Origin: UBA974 sp002292405
GTDB lineage: Bacteria; Bacteroidota; Bacteroidia; Flavobacteriales_D; Sanyastnellaceae
Direction: 5' to 3'
Length of the DNA: 64,000 nucleotides
Assembly: GCA_943842425.1 (NCBI GenBank)
Contig: CALTBR010000002.1
Span: 62,001 to 126,000, forward strand
In this document: positions 42,794 through 52,302 of the stretch, piece by piece
Numbering within the stretch: position 1 is the stretch's first letter
How the letters are laid out: each line of letters starts with the position of its first letter
Translations under genes and position numbers: made by a program
The notes under the pieces: model-generated
Database searches by the model: none
What the model was told of the DNA's origin: nothing
Seen by the model: the letters and a program-made list of their open reading frames with translations, nothing else

Positions 42794-43813
42794 TTATTTC
42801 TCGTCTAAAGATTCAGGTAGTAAAGAATCAATGAATTCTAATGGATGGAAATCCTGTAAATTCTCCATCTTCTCTCCTACTCCTATGTAATGTACTGGAA
42901 TTTTAATCTGATCACAGACCGCAAGCACAGCTCCGCCTTTTGCAGTCCCATCTAATTTAGTTAAAATTAGACCTGTGATATCTGTGGCTTTAGAAAATTG
43001 TGTGGCTTGAACAAGTGCGTTTTGGCCTGTTGAACCATCTATAACTAACCAAACCTCATGAGGCGCACCAGGAACTATCTTATCCATAACCGTCTTAATT
43101 TTCGTCAGTTCAGACATCAGTCCAACTTTATTATGCAGACGTCCTGCCGTGTCAACAATCACAACATCAATATCATTTGCTTTTGCTGACTCAAGAGTGT
43201 CGTAGGCTACTGCTGCAGGGTCTGCGCCCATACCTTGAGAAATAACTGGCACCCCAACTCGATCACCCCAAATTTTCAATTGATCAACGGCTGCCGCTCT
43301 AAAAGTGTCGGCTGCCCCCAACATCACTTTTTTGCCTTCACTTTTATACCGGTGAGCAAGCTTCCCAATGCTGGTCGTCTTACCTACACCATTTACACCG
43401 ACTACTAAAATCACTGCTGGACCATCTCCGGAATCTAGTTCATCTACAGAGAACACTGAATGATTTGTTAATGCCTTCCCGATATCGTCTCCAACCAACA
43501 GATGTGCAATTTCTTCTCTGAGCATATTTATCAGCTCTGACTGATCAAGGTATGCCTCCCAAACTGCTCTCTTCCTTAATCTCTCAATAATACGCTCAGT
43601 TGTATCCACTCCCACATCTGACATCATTAGAGCTTCCTCTAGATCATCTAATAATCCCTCATCAATTTTACGACGGCCACTAAATACCTTAGCAATCCTA
43701 CTTATCACACTTTTTTTAGACTTTTCGAGCCCAGCATCTAGAGATGCTTTTTCCTCAACCTGTTCCTCAGATTGCTTTTTGTTTTTCCCGAATATTCGTT
43801 TAAAAAAACTCAT
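42794..43813 (-). CDS. ftsY: Signal recognition particle receptor
   Basis: FtsY is the membrane receptor for the SRP and delivers ribosomes making membrane proteins to the translocon. A lysine/glutamate-rich A region (1-40) precedes the N and G domains. The SRP-GTPase motifs are intact: GVNGVGKTTSIGKLA (G1), DTFRAAAVDQL, DTAGRLHN (G3) and TKLDGTAKGG (G4). The 339-residue length is normal for Bacteroidota. A terminator lies between the upstream DUF4295 gene and ftsY, so ftsY has its own promoter or is read through; rimO follows 15 bases later. Confidence 0.96.
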   Translation of the reverse strand: MSFFKRIFGKNKKQSEEQVEEKASLDAGLEKSKKSVISRIAKVFSGRRKIDEGLLDDLEEALMMSDVGVDTTERIIERLRKRAVWEAYLDQSELINMLREEIAHLLVGDDIGKALTNHSVFSVDELDSGDGPAVILVVGVNGVGKTTSIGKLAHRYKSEGKKVMLGAADTFRAAAVDQLKIWGDRVGVPVISQGMGADPAAVAYDTLESAKANDIDVVIVDTAGRLHNKVGLMSELTKIKTVMDKIVPGAPHEVWLVIDGSTGQNALVQATQFSKATDITGLILTKLDGTAKGGAVLAVCDQIKIPVHYIGVGEKMENLQDFHPLEFIDSLLPESLDEK

Positions 43814-43827
43814 GATCGTCCTTTTTC

Positions 43828-43860
43828 AAAAAAAAAGGCTGACTCAAATAAGAGCCAGCC
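43828..43860 (-). terminator. Rho-independent terminator after the DUF4295 gene
   Basis: On the minus strand, GGCTGGCTC and GAGTCAGCC (43852-43860 and 43837-43845) form a 9-bp stem with one G-U pair and a six-base loop, followed by a run of nine T residues. It lies between the DUF4295 stop and the ftsY start. Confidence 0.85.
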
Positions 43861-43898
43861 AAGTCAGTAAAGCATGGCAGTTGCCATTCATTCATAAA

Positions 43899-44051
43899 TT
43901 ACTTCGCGAAGAAGTCCTTTACTTTATCGTTGTGAACTATTTGTTCAACGAATGAGTATGCACCTGATTTCTCACTGCGCACCATTTTAATCACTTTCGT
44001 GTGTTGCTTTCCTCCACCAGTCTGGAGCGACGCTACTACTTTCTTAGCCAT
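43899..44051 (-). CDS. DUF4295 ribosome-associated small protein
   Basis: A 50-residue protein, MAKKVVASLQTGGGKQHTKV followed by IKMVRSEKSGAYSFVEQIVH and a basic end (NDKVKDFFAK). This matches DUF4295, a short basic protein found almost only in Bacteroidota between rpmG and ftsY, thought to belong to the ribosome. It lies 18 bases after the rpmG stop on the same strand, and a terminator follows. The identification rests on both sequence and this conserved position. Confidence 0.92.
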   Translation of the reverse strand: MAKKVVASLQTGGGKQHTKVIKMVRSEKSGAYSFVEQIVHNDKVKDFFAK

Positions 44052-44069
44052 AGTATTACAGTTTCAGGG

Positions 44070-44252
44070 TTATTTAATTTCTTTATGCAATGTGTTCTTA
44101 CGTAACACAGGATTGAACTTCTTAAGTTCCAGACGATCAGGTGTGTTCTTCCTGTTCTTAGTAGTCACATAACGTGACGTGCCAGGCTTGCCTGAGTCTT
44201 TATGCTCAGTACATTCTAGGATTACTTGTACACGGTTGCCTTTCTTAGCCAT
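44070..44252 (-). CDS. rpmG: 50S ribosomal protein L33
   Basis: L33, a 60-residue large-subunit protein, starting at ATG 44252 (MAKKGNRVQVILECTEHKDS). The segment GTSRYVTTKNRKNTPDRLEL and end KFNPVLRKNTLHKEIK are typical. Only one of the four zinc cysteines of the C+ form is present, so it is the zinc-free type. A longer in-frame extension upstream to 44357 is not L33-like and was rejected. Many Bacteroidota have rpmB directly upstream; here the next gene is divergent ftsK, so rpmB is elsewhere. Confidence 0.95.
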   Translation of the reverse strand: MAKKGNRVQVILECTEHKDSGKPGTSRYVTTKNRKNTPDRLELKKFNPVLRKNTLHKEIK

Positions 44253-44415
44253 AGCTTCAATAATTGGAGGGCAAAGATAGTCAAACTTAAATTGAATCAC
44301 CAATGATTCAAACACTAAACTTTCAATCATCAGATTTGAACACTTACAAGTGAACAAGCACTCACAAAAGTACTATATGAGCTTCCCGTACCGTTTATTT
44401 TTACAAATTAGCACC

Positions 44416-46944
44416 ATGCGAACCTTACACCACTCCTCCTCAAGTCCAAATGACAAACCAGCTCGCAACGTTCGCAAATCTGCGGAATCAAACGAAAATG
44501 ATAAAAATCGAATAAAAAAGAGTAGACGATCGGCAAAAAAAACAAACAATAGCAATTGGTTTAGAGCTTTACCGCAATTCTTTAGAAACGCATGGGATGA
44601 CGAAAGGGTGAGATCCGCTACTGGACTTTTCCTTTTAAGTCTGTCGGCATTTTTAGTGCTCAGCACAATTTCATCAATTTTTTCAGGGACATCAGATATG
44701 CTACTTATCAGTTCTGATAGCACCACAATTCCGGCGCACAATCTTGGAGGCAAACTCGGCGCACTTGTAGGACATTATTTAGTGAGAAATACATTTGGAT
44801 TTGGGTTCCTTGCGATCCCTATTATTTTGGCGCTTATAGGATTTAATGCACTGACGGGGAAAATGCTGCTTCCATTTTGGAAAACCACCATCTGGATGCT
44901 TGCTGCTATGGCAACTTTACCTTGGGCTTTGGGTTTTTTCTTTCACCAGCTAATACCCGGATCTGTTGAGATCACAATGCTTATCAGTGATCATATCATC
45001 GGTGCCGGTTCGAGATTTTTACTTCAAACAACGATTAGATTTTTAGGCCCCGTACCAAATTTTTGTGCCATTATCGTCATTGCTTTATTTACTCTTTATC
45101 AATTTTATCCAGGTTGGCATCAGAAGATTAATTTGAAGAACTTAGGGATACTGAAACGTGTTACAACATTTTTCTCAGATAGCCGAGAGGAATTAATGGA
45201 GGAGGAATCGGAAGAAACACCTGTTGTAAACACGTTTCTTGAACCAACTAAAGAAGAGGTCACACCAGCAGCTAAGAAGCAGAGTGTGGAAACAAGCGAT
45301 GAGAATGATGATGCGGAGAAGGAGGGGTTAGACCTAGAGGTTAAAGATCAAAAGGAGGAAGCATCACTTGGAAATAAGGAGGTGAATAAGCTGACCCAGG
45401 AATTTGGAGAGTATGACCCTACTTTAGACCTTAGTTCGTTTAAGTTTCCTAACCTTGAACACTTAGCAGACCATGGAGATGGCAAGCATATGGTGAGTGA
45501 TGAGGAGCTAGAAGTGAATAAGGATAGAATTCTTGAAACTTTACGAAATTTCAGTATAGAGGTTGATGAAATTAGTGCAGAGGTAGGGCCTACGGTTACG
45601 TTATATGAAATCGTACCAGCTCCTGGCATTCGAATTTCGAAGATTAAGAACTTAGAAGATGACATAGCATTGAGTTTAGCCGCCCTAGGTATTCGGATTA
45701 TTGCCCCAATTCCAGGTCGCGGAACCATCGGAATTGAGGTCCCTAATTCTAAGCCTGATGTTGTGAGTATGCTCACTCTTATTAAGTCTCAGAAATTTCA
45801 AAACTCCAACTACGAACTCCCAATAGCCCTCGGTAAAACCATCTCTAACGAAACATACGTTTTCGATTTGGCTAAGATGCCACACCTACTCATGGCCGGA
45901 GCTACAGGGCAGGGTAAATCCGTGGGACTTAACGCTATGCTTGTCAGCCTACTTTACCGCAAGCACCCGAGCGCACTAAAATTTGTACTTGTTGATCCTA
46001 AGAAAGTGGAACTTTCTGTTTACAACAAAATTTCCAGACACTACTTAGCCCAACTTCCTGGAGCTGAAGAAGCCATCATTACTGACACTGATAAAGTCGT
46101 CGCGACTTTAAACTCCCTTTGTAAGGAAATGGATCAACGATATGACCTACTTAAAGATGCACAGTGTAGGAATTTGAAGGAATACAACCAAAAATTTAAA
46201 TCCAGAAAAATTATCGCTGAATCTTGTAAGGACTTACATCCGGAACGTGGTCATCATTACTTACCTTATATCGTACTCGTGATAGACGAGTTTGCAGATC
46301 TTATCATGACCGCTGGAAAAGAGGTTGAAACCCCTATTGCCAGATTAGCCCAACTTGCTAGAGCCATCGGAATTCATCTAATCATAGCTACACAGCGCCC
46401 GTCCGTCAATATCATCACAGGAACTATCAAGGCGAACTTCCCCGCTAGGGTTGCGTTCCGAGTTACTGCGAAAATCGACTCGCGAACCATTCTAGATGCA
46501 GGAGGTGCGGATCAATTGATAGGCCGAGGCGACATGCTTATGAGCACTGGGAATGAGCTTATTCGCTTGCAATGCGGGTTTGTGGATACGCCTGAAGTGG
46601 ATTCAATTTGTAATTATATCGGAGGCCAAAGGAGTTTCCCATCCGTTTTCGAACTCCCCGAGTTTATTAGCGAAAAAACAGATCGCGGAGCAACATCAGT
46701 CGAGGAGAGAGATAAGCTCTTCGAGGAGGCAGCCCATATCATAGTCATGCACCAACAAGGATCTACTTCTTTACTACAAAGGAAACTCAAATTAGGATAC
46801 AACAGAGCTGGAAGATTAGTCGACCAATTAGAAGATGCTGGGATCATTGGACCTTTTGAAGGTTCTAAGGCTAGGAAAGTTTTAGTGCCAGACGCAGTGA
46901 GTTTGGAACAGATATTGCATAGATCGTTTGATGGCCAAGAATAA
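44416..46944 (+). CDS. ftsK: DNA translocase FtsK
   Basis: FtsK couples chromosome segregation to cell division by pumping DNA at the septum. About 842 residues from ATG 44416 (MRTLHHSSSS); GTG 44350 and ATG 44377 are upstream options but add poorly conserved residues. After a basic N-terminus come four membrane helices (residues about 70-230), an acidic linker, and the motor domain with Walker A (AGATGQGKSVGLNAML) and Walker B (YIVLVIDEFADLI). The C-terminal gamma domain (QGSTSLLQRKLKLGYNRAGR) recognises polar sequences on the chromosome. lolA follows 6 bases later, the usual Bacteroidota pairing. Confidence 0.95.
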   Translation: MRTLHHSSSSPNDKPARNVRKSAESNENDKNRIKKSRRSAKKTNNSNWFRALPQFFRNAWDDERVRSATGLFLLSLSAFLVLSTISSIFSGTSDMLLISSDSTTIPAHNLGGKLGALVGHYLVRNTFGFGFLAIPIILALIGFNALTGKMLLPFWKTTIWMLAAMATLPWALGFFFHQLIPGSVEITMLISDHIIGAGSRFLLQTTIRFLGPVPNFCAIIVIALFTLYQFYPGWHQKINLKNLGILKRVTTFFSDSREELMEEESEETPVVNTFLEPTKEEVTPAAKKQSVETSDENDDAEKEGLDLEVKDQKEEASLGNKEVNKLTQEFGEYDPTLDLSSFKFPNLEHLADHGDGKHMVSDEELEVNKDRILETLRNFSIEVDEISAEVGPTVTLYEIVPAPGIRISKIKNLEDDIALSLAALGIRIIAPIPGRGTIGIEVPNSKPDVVSMLTLIKSQKFQNSNYELPIALGKTISNETYVFDLAKMPHLLMAGATGQGKSVGLNAMLVSLLYRKHPSALKFVLVDPKKVELSVYNKISRHYLAQLPGAEEAIITDTDKVVATLNSLCKEMDQRYDLLKDAQCRNLKEYNQKFKSRKIIAESCKDLHPERGHHYLPYIVLVIDEFADLIMTAGKEVETPIARLAQLARAIGIHLIIATQRPSVNIITGTIKANFPARVAFRVTAKIDSRTILDAGGADQLIGRGDMLMSTGNELIRLQCGFVDTPEVDSICNYIGGQRSFPSVFELPEFISEKTDRGATSVEERDKLFEEAAHIIVMHQQGSTSLLQRKLKLGYNRAGRLVDQLEDAGIIGPFEGSKARKVLVPDAVSLEQILHRSFDGQE

Positions 46945-46950
46945 ATTATT

Positions 46951-47601
46951 ATGAAAAGACTTTTTACAAGCATTTTACTCTCTATTAGTTTCATCGTTTC
47001 AGGCACAGCTCAAGATGCGGATGCTCTACTGTCTAAACTGAGTGATAACGCAACAACATTTGGTTCAATAGATGCAACCTATACATCCCAAATGGTGGAT
47101 GTTAAGAGTGATTTCGAAGAGACGTTAAATGGACATATACAAATCGACAGCAATAAATTTCAGCTCGATTTGGGTGAGTTTGTGATCATCTCAGACGGAG
47201 GCACAGTTTGGACGTACGAGAAAGAAACAAATGACTGCTACATCGAAGATGCAGAAATGCTCTCTGAACAAGGAATAGATGTCTCAAAAATCTTTACGAT
47301 CTGGGAGGACGATTTTAAGAACGAATGGATAGGAATGAGCGCAATCGATGAACAAGAGTACGTGCAGATTAATCTCTACCCCTCTGGTGAAGATGCATCT
47401 GAAAAGCCGTATCATACGATACAACTCTTTATTGACGAGAGCGCTTTAGAGGTGGTTCAACTGGTGATTAAGGGGAGATCTGGGGTAGATACAGACTACC
47501 ATATTAATAGCTTTAAAACCGGTGTGAATATGCCGGCTTCTACTTTCTTCTTTACTGAATCTGATTTCCCCGGAGTAACAATGATCGACAATCGTATTTA
47601 A
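46951..47601 (+). CDS. lolA: LolA-like outer-membrane lipoprotein carrier
   Basis: Periplasmic chaperone that ferries lipoproteins from the LolCDE transporter to the outer membrane. 216 residues with signal peptide (1-20, ending SGTAQ). The conserved LolA strands are visible: FEETLNGHIQIDSNKFQLDL, then VIISDGGTVWTYEKETNDCY (the D-G-x-x-x-W-x-Y motif) and LFIDESALEVVQLVIKGRSG. It starts 6 bases after ftsK, as in other Bacteroidota. The stop overlaps the convergent gene by 4 bases. Confidence 0.92.
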   Translation: MKRLFTSILLSISFIVSGTAQDADALLSKLSDNATTFGSIDATYTSQMVDVKSDFEETLNGHIQIDSNKFQLDLGEFVIISDGGTVWTYEKETNDCYIEDAEMLSEQGIDVSKIFTIWEDDFKNEWIGMSAIDEQEYVQINLYPSGEDASEKPYHTIQLFIDESALEVVQLVIKGRSGVDTDYHINSFKTGVNMPASTFFFTESDFPGVTMIDNRI

Positions 47602-48923
47602 TCTCTGGCGTGTGGATTTCTTGGATTGTACTCTGTAAATGGTCTTAGTGGATCTATAAAGAAACCATCTTCATCAATCTCAGGCACGATAAAATCATGT
47701 AAACTTTCAAGTGTATCTGTGTTACACCAATGACCGTCATGAAAGGTTTCTAAACTCCAGCTTTTATTCACGTATCCACTAAACTGTTGAAGTTGCTGCC
47801 AATCGTAATGAGTTTCTAGGGGCTGGGGCAAAACAGAATAATCCATTTCTCCTAATTCCCTCTCTAACTTTCTTTTAAATGCATCTAAAAACGCATCGTG
47901 AGCTTGTAAAACATACATCGAGGGGTCTGTTTTATACATGAGCCTAAATTGTTTAACAGCACTTATTGTAGTTGAATCACTCCAGTCAATAGAACCACTT
48001 ACAGGAATAGTAAGGTGAGTTCGTTCTAAAAATTTAACATCAATAAAGCCCAAATCTCTGATCTCTGAGTGAGAGTAGACATAGATTTGAGAGGAGTCAT
48101 TCATTTGGACTTCTACTTGAAGGTTAGAAAGCATTGAGCGAGCAGAACGACCCGCAACAGACACGACTATATTTCTTTTATAAAAATCTATCTTTTCAGC
48201 TAAAGAACCTACTGAATTTCGAGTCCCATGGACTGTATCGAACATAAGAGTATCCGCAATCACAGTCATATATGGAATATCTGATTTCACTGTATCTAGC
48301 TTATTCTTTAAAGTCGACAAGAAATAATTTTCCAATTTTGTATCTGATCCACCGGCCATAATAAATAAGATATTATCCTCAGAGTGCTTCGAAACTAAAT
48401 CTTCTATGATAAGATCTATTGCATAAGGCTCAGATGGAATAATCGATCGAATGGCATCAGATCCAAGTAAGAGATCCTCATTCACCTGAGTCAGAATTAT
48501 GTGATCGGCTCCCGTACGTTCAATGCCCCTAAGACTTCTAGACAATTGATTCTGCTGAAGAGGGCCAAAAACAGCATCTTTTCCTATCACATCCTCACTC
48601 TTCCACAACAGGTTACCTAAAGAATCAACAACTTCATCAAAAATTGAAAGTTCGATATTATAACCCTGACTTTTCAACCTGTCAGATGCCCATCTTAGAC
48701 CATTAATGTGTTCTACAGCAATTTCACGCATCCTTATCTCCCTTCTAGGGGGCGGCATACCAGTGACAACTTCCAATTGACTGAAAAATGGCAAAAAAGC
48801 GACAGCTCGGAAGTCAACAACATCAATTTCAGATGAATCTTGAGCTAGTTGTGTTTGGGACGCTGCTGATTTGTGTGTTAAAAAACACAACATAATCACT
48901 AAACAAAATTTTACTACTCCCAT
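47598..48923 (-). CDS. Periplasmic-binding-protein-like (type I fold) exported protein
   Basis: A 441-residue exported protein with signal peptide (1-22). The body fits the two-lobed type I periplasmic binding fold used by ABC substrate-binding proteins (ADHIILTQVNEDLLLGSDAI, NILFIMAGGSDTKLEN, RNIVVSVAGRSARSML, then MYVLQAHDAFLDAFKR). A gene of this kind, often with LysM domains, lies next to guaA in many Bacteroidota; here no LysM repeats are visible. No permease is nearby, so transport is doubtful and a cell-wall role is possible. It overlaps the guaA end by 10 bases and converges on lolA. Confidence 0.72.
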   Translation of the reverse strand: MGVVKFCLVIMLCFLTHKSAASQTQLAQDSSEIDVVDFRAVAFLPFFSQLEVVTGMPPPRREIRMREIAVEHINGLRWASDRLKSQGYNIELSIFDEVVDSLGNLLWKSEDVIGKDAVFGPLQQNQLSRSLRGIERTGADHIILTQVNEDLLLGSDAIRSIIPSEPYAIDLIIEDLVSKHSEDNILFIMAGGSDTKLENYFLSTLKNKLDTVKSDIPYMTVIADTLMFDTVHGTRNSVGSLAEKIDFYKRNIVVSVAGRSARSMLSNLQVEVQMNDSSQIYVYSHSEIRDLGFIDVKFLERTHLTIPVSGSIDWSDSTTISAVKQFRLMYKTDPSMYVLQAHDAFLDAFKRKLERELGEMDYSVLPQPLETHYDWQQLQQFSGYVNKSWSLETFHDGHWCNTDTLESLHDFIVPEIDEDGFFIDPLRPFTEYNPRNPHARD

Positions 48924-50467
48924 TCTATAGTTGCTGGTGGTTTCGAGCTAATATCGTAAACAACACGATTAACTCCACGTACTTTATTGATTATATCGTT
49001 CGACACTTTTGCTAAAAATTCATAAGGGAGGTGAACCCAGTCTGCAGTCATACCGTCAGTAGAAGAAACAGCTCTTAGCGCTACCGCGTTCTCATACGTC
49101 CGCTCATCTCCCATAACTCCAACTGATTGTACGGGCAATAGCATAGCTCCTGCTTGCCAAACTTCATCATACAACCCAGCATCCTTCAGACCGTTAATAA
49201 ATATCGCATCAACCTCCTGAAGAACACGAACCTTCTCTGCAGTAACATCTCCTATAATCCTAATTCCAAGTCCAGGACCAGGAAAAGGGTGGCGAGCAAG
49301 CAAAGCAGCTTTGATACCTAAAGCTTTACCCACTCTTCTAACCTCATCTTTAAATATTAAACGAAGTGGCTCAACAACTTTGAGCGTCATATAATCGGGT
49401 AGTCCACCAACATTGTGATGGCTCTTTATCGTCGCTGAAGGCCCACCCGTAGCACTAATAGACTCAATCACGTCGGGGTATATTGTTCCCTGAGCAAGCC
49501 ATTTCGCTCCGTCAACTTCTTTTGATGCCTCATCAAAGACCTCAACAAAAACTCTACCTATGGCTTTGCGCTTTAGTTCTGGATCTGTAAGGTTTTCTAG
49601 AGCATGTAAAAATTTATCTCCTGACCTCACTCCTTTCACATTTAACCCCATGTGCTCGTAGCCCTTCAGAACTTCTTCAAATTCGTTTTTACGCAGGAGA
49701 CCGTTGTCCACGAAAATGCAATGAAGCCTGTCACCGATGGCTTTGTGAAGCAGAATTGAAGCTACAGTAGAATCTACTCCGCCAGAAAGGCCGAGTATCA
49801 CCTTATCCGTTTCTCCGATCTCCTTTTTTAATGAGTTAATCGTTGATTCGGCAAAATTATCAGGAGTCCACTCACCTACACATTTACAGATCCCATGAAT
49901 GAAATTGCTAATTAAAGTCGGACCTTCCGTAGAGTGAAATACTTCAGGGTGGAATTGTATACCCCAAACCTGCTCTCCCTTCACCCTAAATCCAGCGAAC
50001 TCAACATCAGAAGTACTACAGATTGTTTGGAAATCTATGCCTGTATCAAGAATCGTATCACCATGACTCATCCAAACCTGAGAGCCTAAAGTCATATTCT
50101 TCAAAAGTTCATCTTCAGTATTTACCACACACAGATTCGCTCGTCCATATTCTCTGGTATCGCTTGCCTGCACATCTCCTCCATTTGTGTAAGCAAGGTA
50201 TTGGGCTCCATAACATACTCCCAGAAGTGGAACCTTCCCGACAATCATTGAAAGATCAGGGTTTGGAGCATTCTCTTCTCTCACACTATACGGAGAACCA
50301 GAAAGAATAACACCTTTACAACCTTCAGGTAGGCCATCGAATTTATTCCACGGAATGATTTCAGAAAACACATTTATCTCTCGAACTCTCCTCGCTATAA
50401 GTTGAGTATACTGCGAACCGAAGTCGAGAATCAAAATATTTTCAGAACAAGGGCGTATATCAGACAT
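48914..50467 (-). CDS. guaA: GMP synthase (glutamine-hydrolysing)
   Basis: GuaA converts XMP to GMP with glutamine and ATP. The 517-residue enzyme has an N-terminal class I glutamine amidotransferase domain (FGSQYTQLIARRVRE; nucleophile cysteine in LLGVCYGAQYLA; WGIQFHPEVFHS), an ATP-pyrophosphatase domain with the P-loop GLSGGVDSTVAS, and the C-terminal dimerisation domain ending KPPATIEWE. All catalytic parts are intact. The next gene on the strand overlaps by 10 bases, so both are probably cotranscribed. Confidence 0.97.
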   Translation of the reverse strand: MSDIRPCSENILILDFGSQYTQLIARRVREINVFSEIIPWNKFDGLPEGCKGVILSGSPYSVREENAPNPDLSMIVGKVPLLGVCYGAQYLAYTNGGDVQASDTREYGRANLCVVNTEDELLKNMTLGSQVWMSHGDTILDTGIDFQTICSTSDVEFAGFRVKGEQVWGIQFHPEVFHSTEGPTLISNFIHGICKCVGEWTPDNFAESTINSLKKEIGETDKVILGLSGGVDSTVASILLHKAIGDRLHCIFVDNGLLRKNEFEEVLKGYEHMGLNVKGVRSGDKFLHALENLTDPELKRKAIGRVFVEVFDEASKEVDGAKWLAQGTIYPDVIESISATGGPSATIKSHHNVGGLPDYMTLKVVEPLRLIFKDEVRRVGKALGIKAALLARHPFPGPGLGIRIIGDVTAEKVRVLQEVDAIFINGLKDAGLYDEVWQAGAMLLPVQSVGVMGDERTYENAVALRAVSSTDGMTADWVHLPYEFLAKVSNDIINKVRGVNRVVYDISSKPPATIEWE

Positions 50468-50566
50468 GCTCGTAGTTTGAGAATTTAATACGAAGCGAAG
50501 TTAGCAATTGAACTTGCCTAGATAACGACTCTTTTGATTATATCTTTAGAATCAAATTGATTACCT

Positions 50567-51160
50567 ATGCTATACCCTAACCTCATTTCAAAACGTGTCA
50601 TCTTAGCTTCTAAAAGCCCCAGGCGTTTAGAACTTGTTCGTGGTTTAGAGATCGAGCCAGAAGTTATCGTACGAGATATCGATGAAAGCTACCCACCATC
50701 AGTTATGGGTGCTGCAGTCGCAGAGTACGTAACACGAGTAAAAGCTACAGCTTTTACAGATATTTTAGGTGTAAACGATGTGATTATTACTGGAGATACC
50801 GTCGTTCTTTTGGACGATGAAATACTTGAAAAACCTTCAGATTTTGAGCAGGCAGCTTTAATGTTAAGAAAGTTGAGCGGAAGAACTCACGTAGTTGCTT
50901 CAGGAGTTGCAGTCACAACTCTTAGAGGAGGAAAGGCCGAGACCTTATGTGAAGTGGACACCTGCGAAGTTACGTTTGAGGAATTGACTGACGAAATGAT
51001 TTCTCATTATATAGATGCTTACGAACCGTTTGACAAGGCTGGAAGCTATGGCGTTCAGGATTTAATCGGATTTATAGGAGTGAGCTCAATTCATGGTTCA
51101 TTCTATACTGTTATGGGACTTCCTGTTCACATCCTTCATAGGATGCTACATAAGATTTAA
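50567..51160 (+). CDS. maf: Maf-family nucleotide pyrophosphatase
   Basis: A 197-residue Maf-like protein. Maf proteins hydrolyse dTTP, UTP or modified nucleotides to monophosphates. The family signatures are intact: the phosphate-binding start ILASKSPRRLEL, the catalytic ITGDTVVLLDDEILEKP, KLSGRTHVVASGV and the C-terminal DKAGSYGVQDLIGFIGV. The protein is cytoplasmic. It ends in a 15-base overlap with the convergent carbonic anhydrase gene. The subtype (dTTP/UTP or m7GTP) is probably the dTTP/UTP group from DKAGSYG, but this is not certain. Confidence 0.93.
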   Translation: MLYPNLISKRVILASKSPRRLELVRGLEIEPEVIVRDIDESYPPSVMGAAVAEYVTRVKATAFTDILGVNDVIITGDTVVLLDDEILEKPSDFEQAALMLRKLSGRTHVVASGVAVTTLRGGKAETLCEVDTCEVTFEELTDEMISHYIDAYEPFDKAGSYGVQDLIGFIGVSSIHGSFYTVMGLPVHILHRMLHKI

Positions 51161-51766
51161 TTCAACCTCACCAGTTTTGACTGAATAGATCGCTTTTGCA
51201 CATTTCAACTCATCGTTATCTACCATTTCCTGAATCACAGGACTGTCATGTAGGATCGTATCTAAAGACAGCTTTACGTTTTCAAGTGCGACTTCATCTA
51301 CAAAACGAGAATCATCTGCTGCGACTCCCCTATTCGAAACGATTGATATCGCAGGTTTAATCTTGTCTAAAAGACCCGTTAAATTCCCCAATTCAACATT
51401 ATTACATGCGCCTTTAACCGCGCCACAACTAGTGTGCCCCATGACCACAATCAATTTTACTCCAGCCACTTTACACGCAAATTCAACACTCCCTAAAACG
51501 TCCTGATTGATCACATTTCCTGCAACTCGGACACAGAAAATGTCTCCGATTCCTTGGTCGAAAATCATCTCCGTCGGCACCCTGGAATCAATACAACTAA
51601 TGACTACGGCCAATGGAAATTGACCTGAACTAGTCGTATTAACTTGTTCTAGCAAATTTCTTGACTTGGGATCTCGATTGACAAATCGTTGATTCCCTTC
51701 TTTTAATATCTCTAGTACCTCCAGGGCACTTGTTTTTGACTGAATTTCCTTTGTTGTAACTGACAT
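51146..51766 (-). CDS. Beta-class carbonic anhydrase
   Basis: A 206-residue zinc enzyme interconverting carbon dioxide and bicarbonate. The beta-class zinc ligands are visible: VISCIDSRVPTEM (Cys and the Asp-Arg dyad) and VMGHTSCGAVKGAC (His and Cys). The protein has no signal peptide, so it acts in the cytoplasm. It is divergent from a small membrane protein gene and a SulP transporter gene, a layout seen where SulP brings in bicarbonate. Overlap with convergent maf is 15 bases. Confidence 0.94.
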   Translation of the reverse strand: MSVTTKEIQSKTSALEVLEILKEGNQRFVNRDPKSRNLLEQVNTTSSGQFPLAVVISCIDSRVPTEMIFDQGIGDIFCVRVAGNVINQDVLGSVEFACKVAGVKLIVVMGHTSCGAVKGACNNVELGNLTGLLDKIKPAISIVSNRGVAADDSRFVDEVALENVKLSLDTILHDSPVIQEMVDNDELKCAKAIYSVKTGEVELNLM

Positions 51767-51863
51767 ATCTAAACATTTAAAAAAACAAACTTAAACCATA
51801 TGCTTAAATCTTGTGAAATTAACATATTAAAAATTATGATGTCGTTATACTTAATTGGCATTT

Positions 51864-52241
51864 ATGATGAATATTATTCGTTCCTTATATAGGATTCACC
51901 TTAGTTTTGTCTTCGAAATGATTTCAAGAACTTTTTTTACAATATCCTTTCTGCTTGTCAGCTTGATGCTTTTCAGTCAATGCGCAGTTTCAATTTCATG
52001 GGTGCTCTCTGGTTCACATTTATCGCAGATAGAGAACATTGATTTCACAAATAAAACGAGTGAAAATAATGAACCAAATGAAACAGATACAGAGGATGAT
52101 ACAGAAGAAAAAGAGTTAATCAATATTCATTCAATCAATGCTACAAGCAAATTAGAATCTAAAAATAAATCCAATCATATAGATGAATGGACTCAATTTT
52201 TGTATTTGGATGTAAAAGGAATCCCCCCAGACTTAAGTTAA
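51864..52241 (+). CDS. Small membrane protein upstream of SulP
   Basis: A 125-residue protein starting at ATG 51864 (or 51867). It has an N-terminal hydrophobic helix (TFFTISFLLVSLMLFS, about residues 25-40) and an acidic, asparagine-rich periplasmic tail (NEPNETDTEDDTEEKE). No domain is recognised. It lies 61 bases before the SulP gene on the same strand and divergent from carbonic anhydrase, so it may be a helper of bicarbonate transport; that is inferred from position only. Confidence 0.55.
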   Translation: MMNIIRSLYRIHLSFVFEMISRTFFTISFLLVSLMLFSQCAVSISWVLSGSHLSQIENIDFTNKTSENNEPNETDTEDDTEEKELINIHSINATSKLESKNKSNHIDEWTQFLYLDVKGIPPDLS

Positions 52242-52302
52242 TCCTTTCGGTGACTTAATCTATAACATTTCCTTTTCCTTTTTTTATTCGTTTCATCATG
52301 AA

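Noticed and set aside
44070..44357. 95-residue form of L33 with an N-terminal extension
   Set aside because: The extra residues are not ribosomal-protein-like and the ATG at 44252 gives the standard 60-residue L33.
44350..44415. Upstream GTG start for ftsK
   Set aside because: Adds 22 residues of no conservation in the divergent promoter region shared with rpmG.
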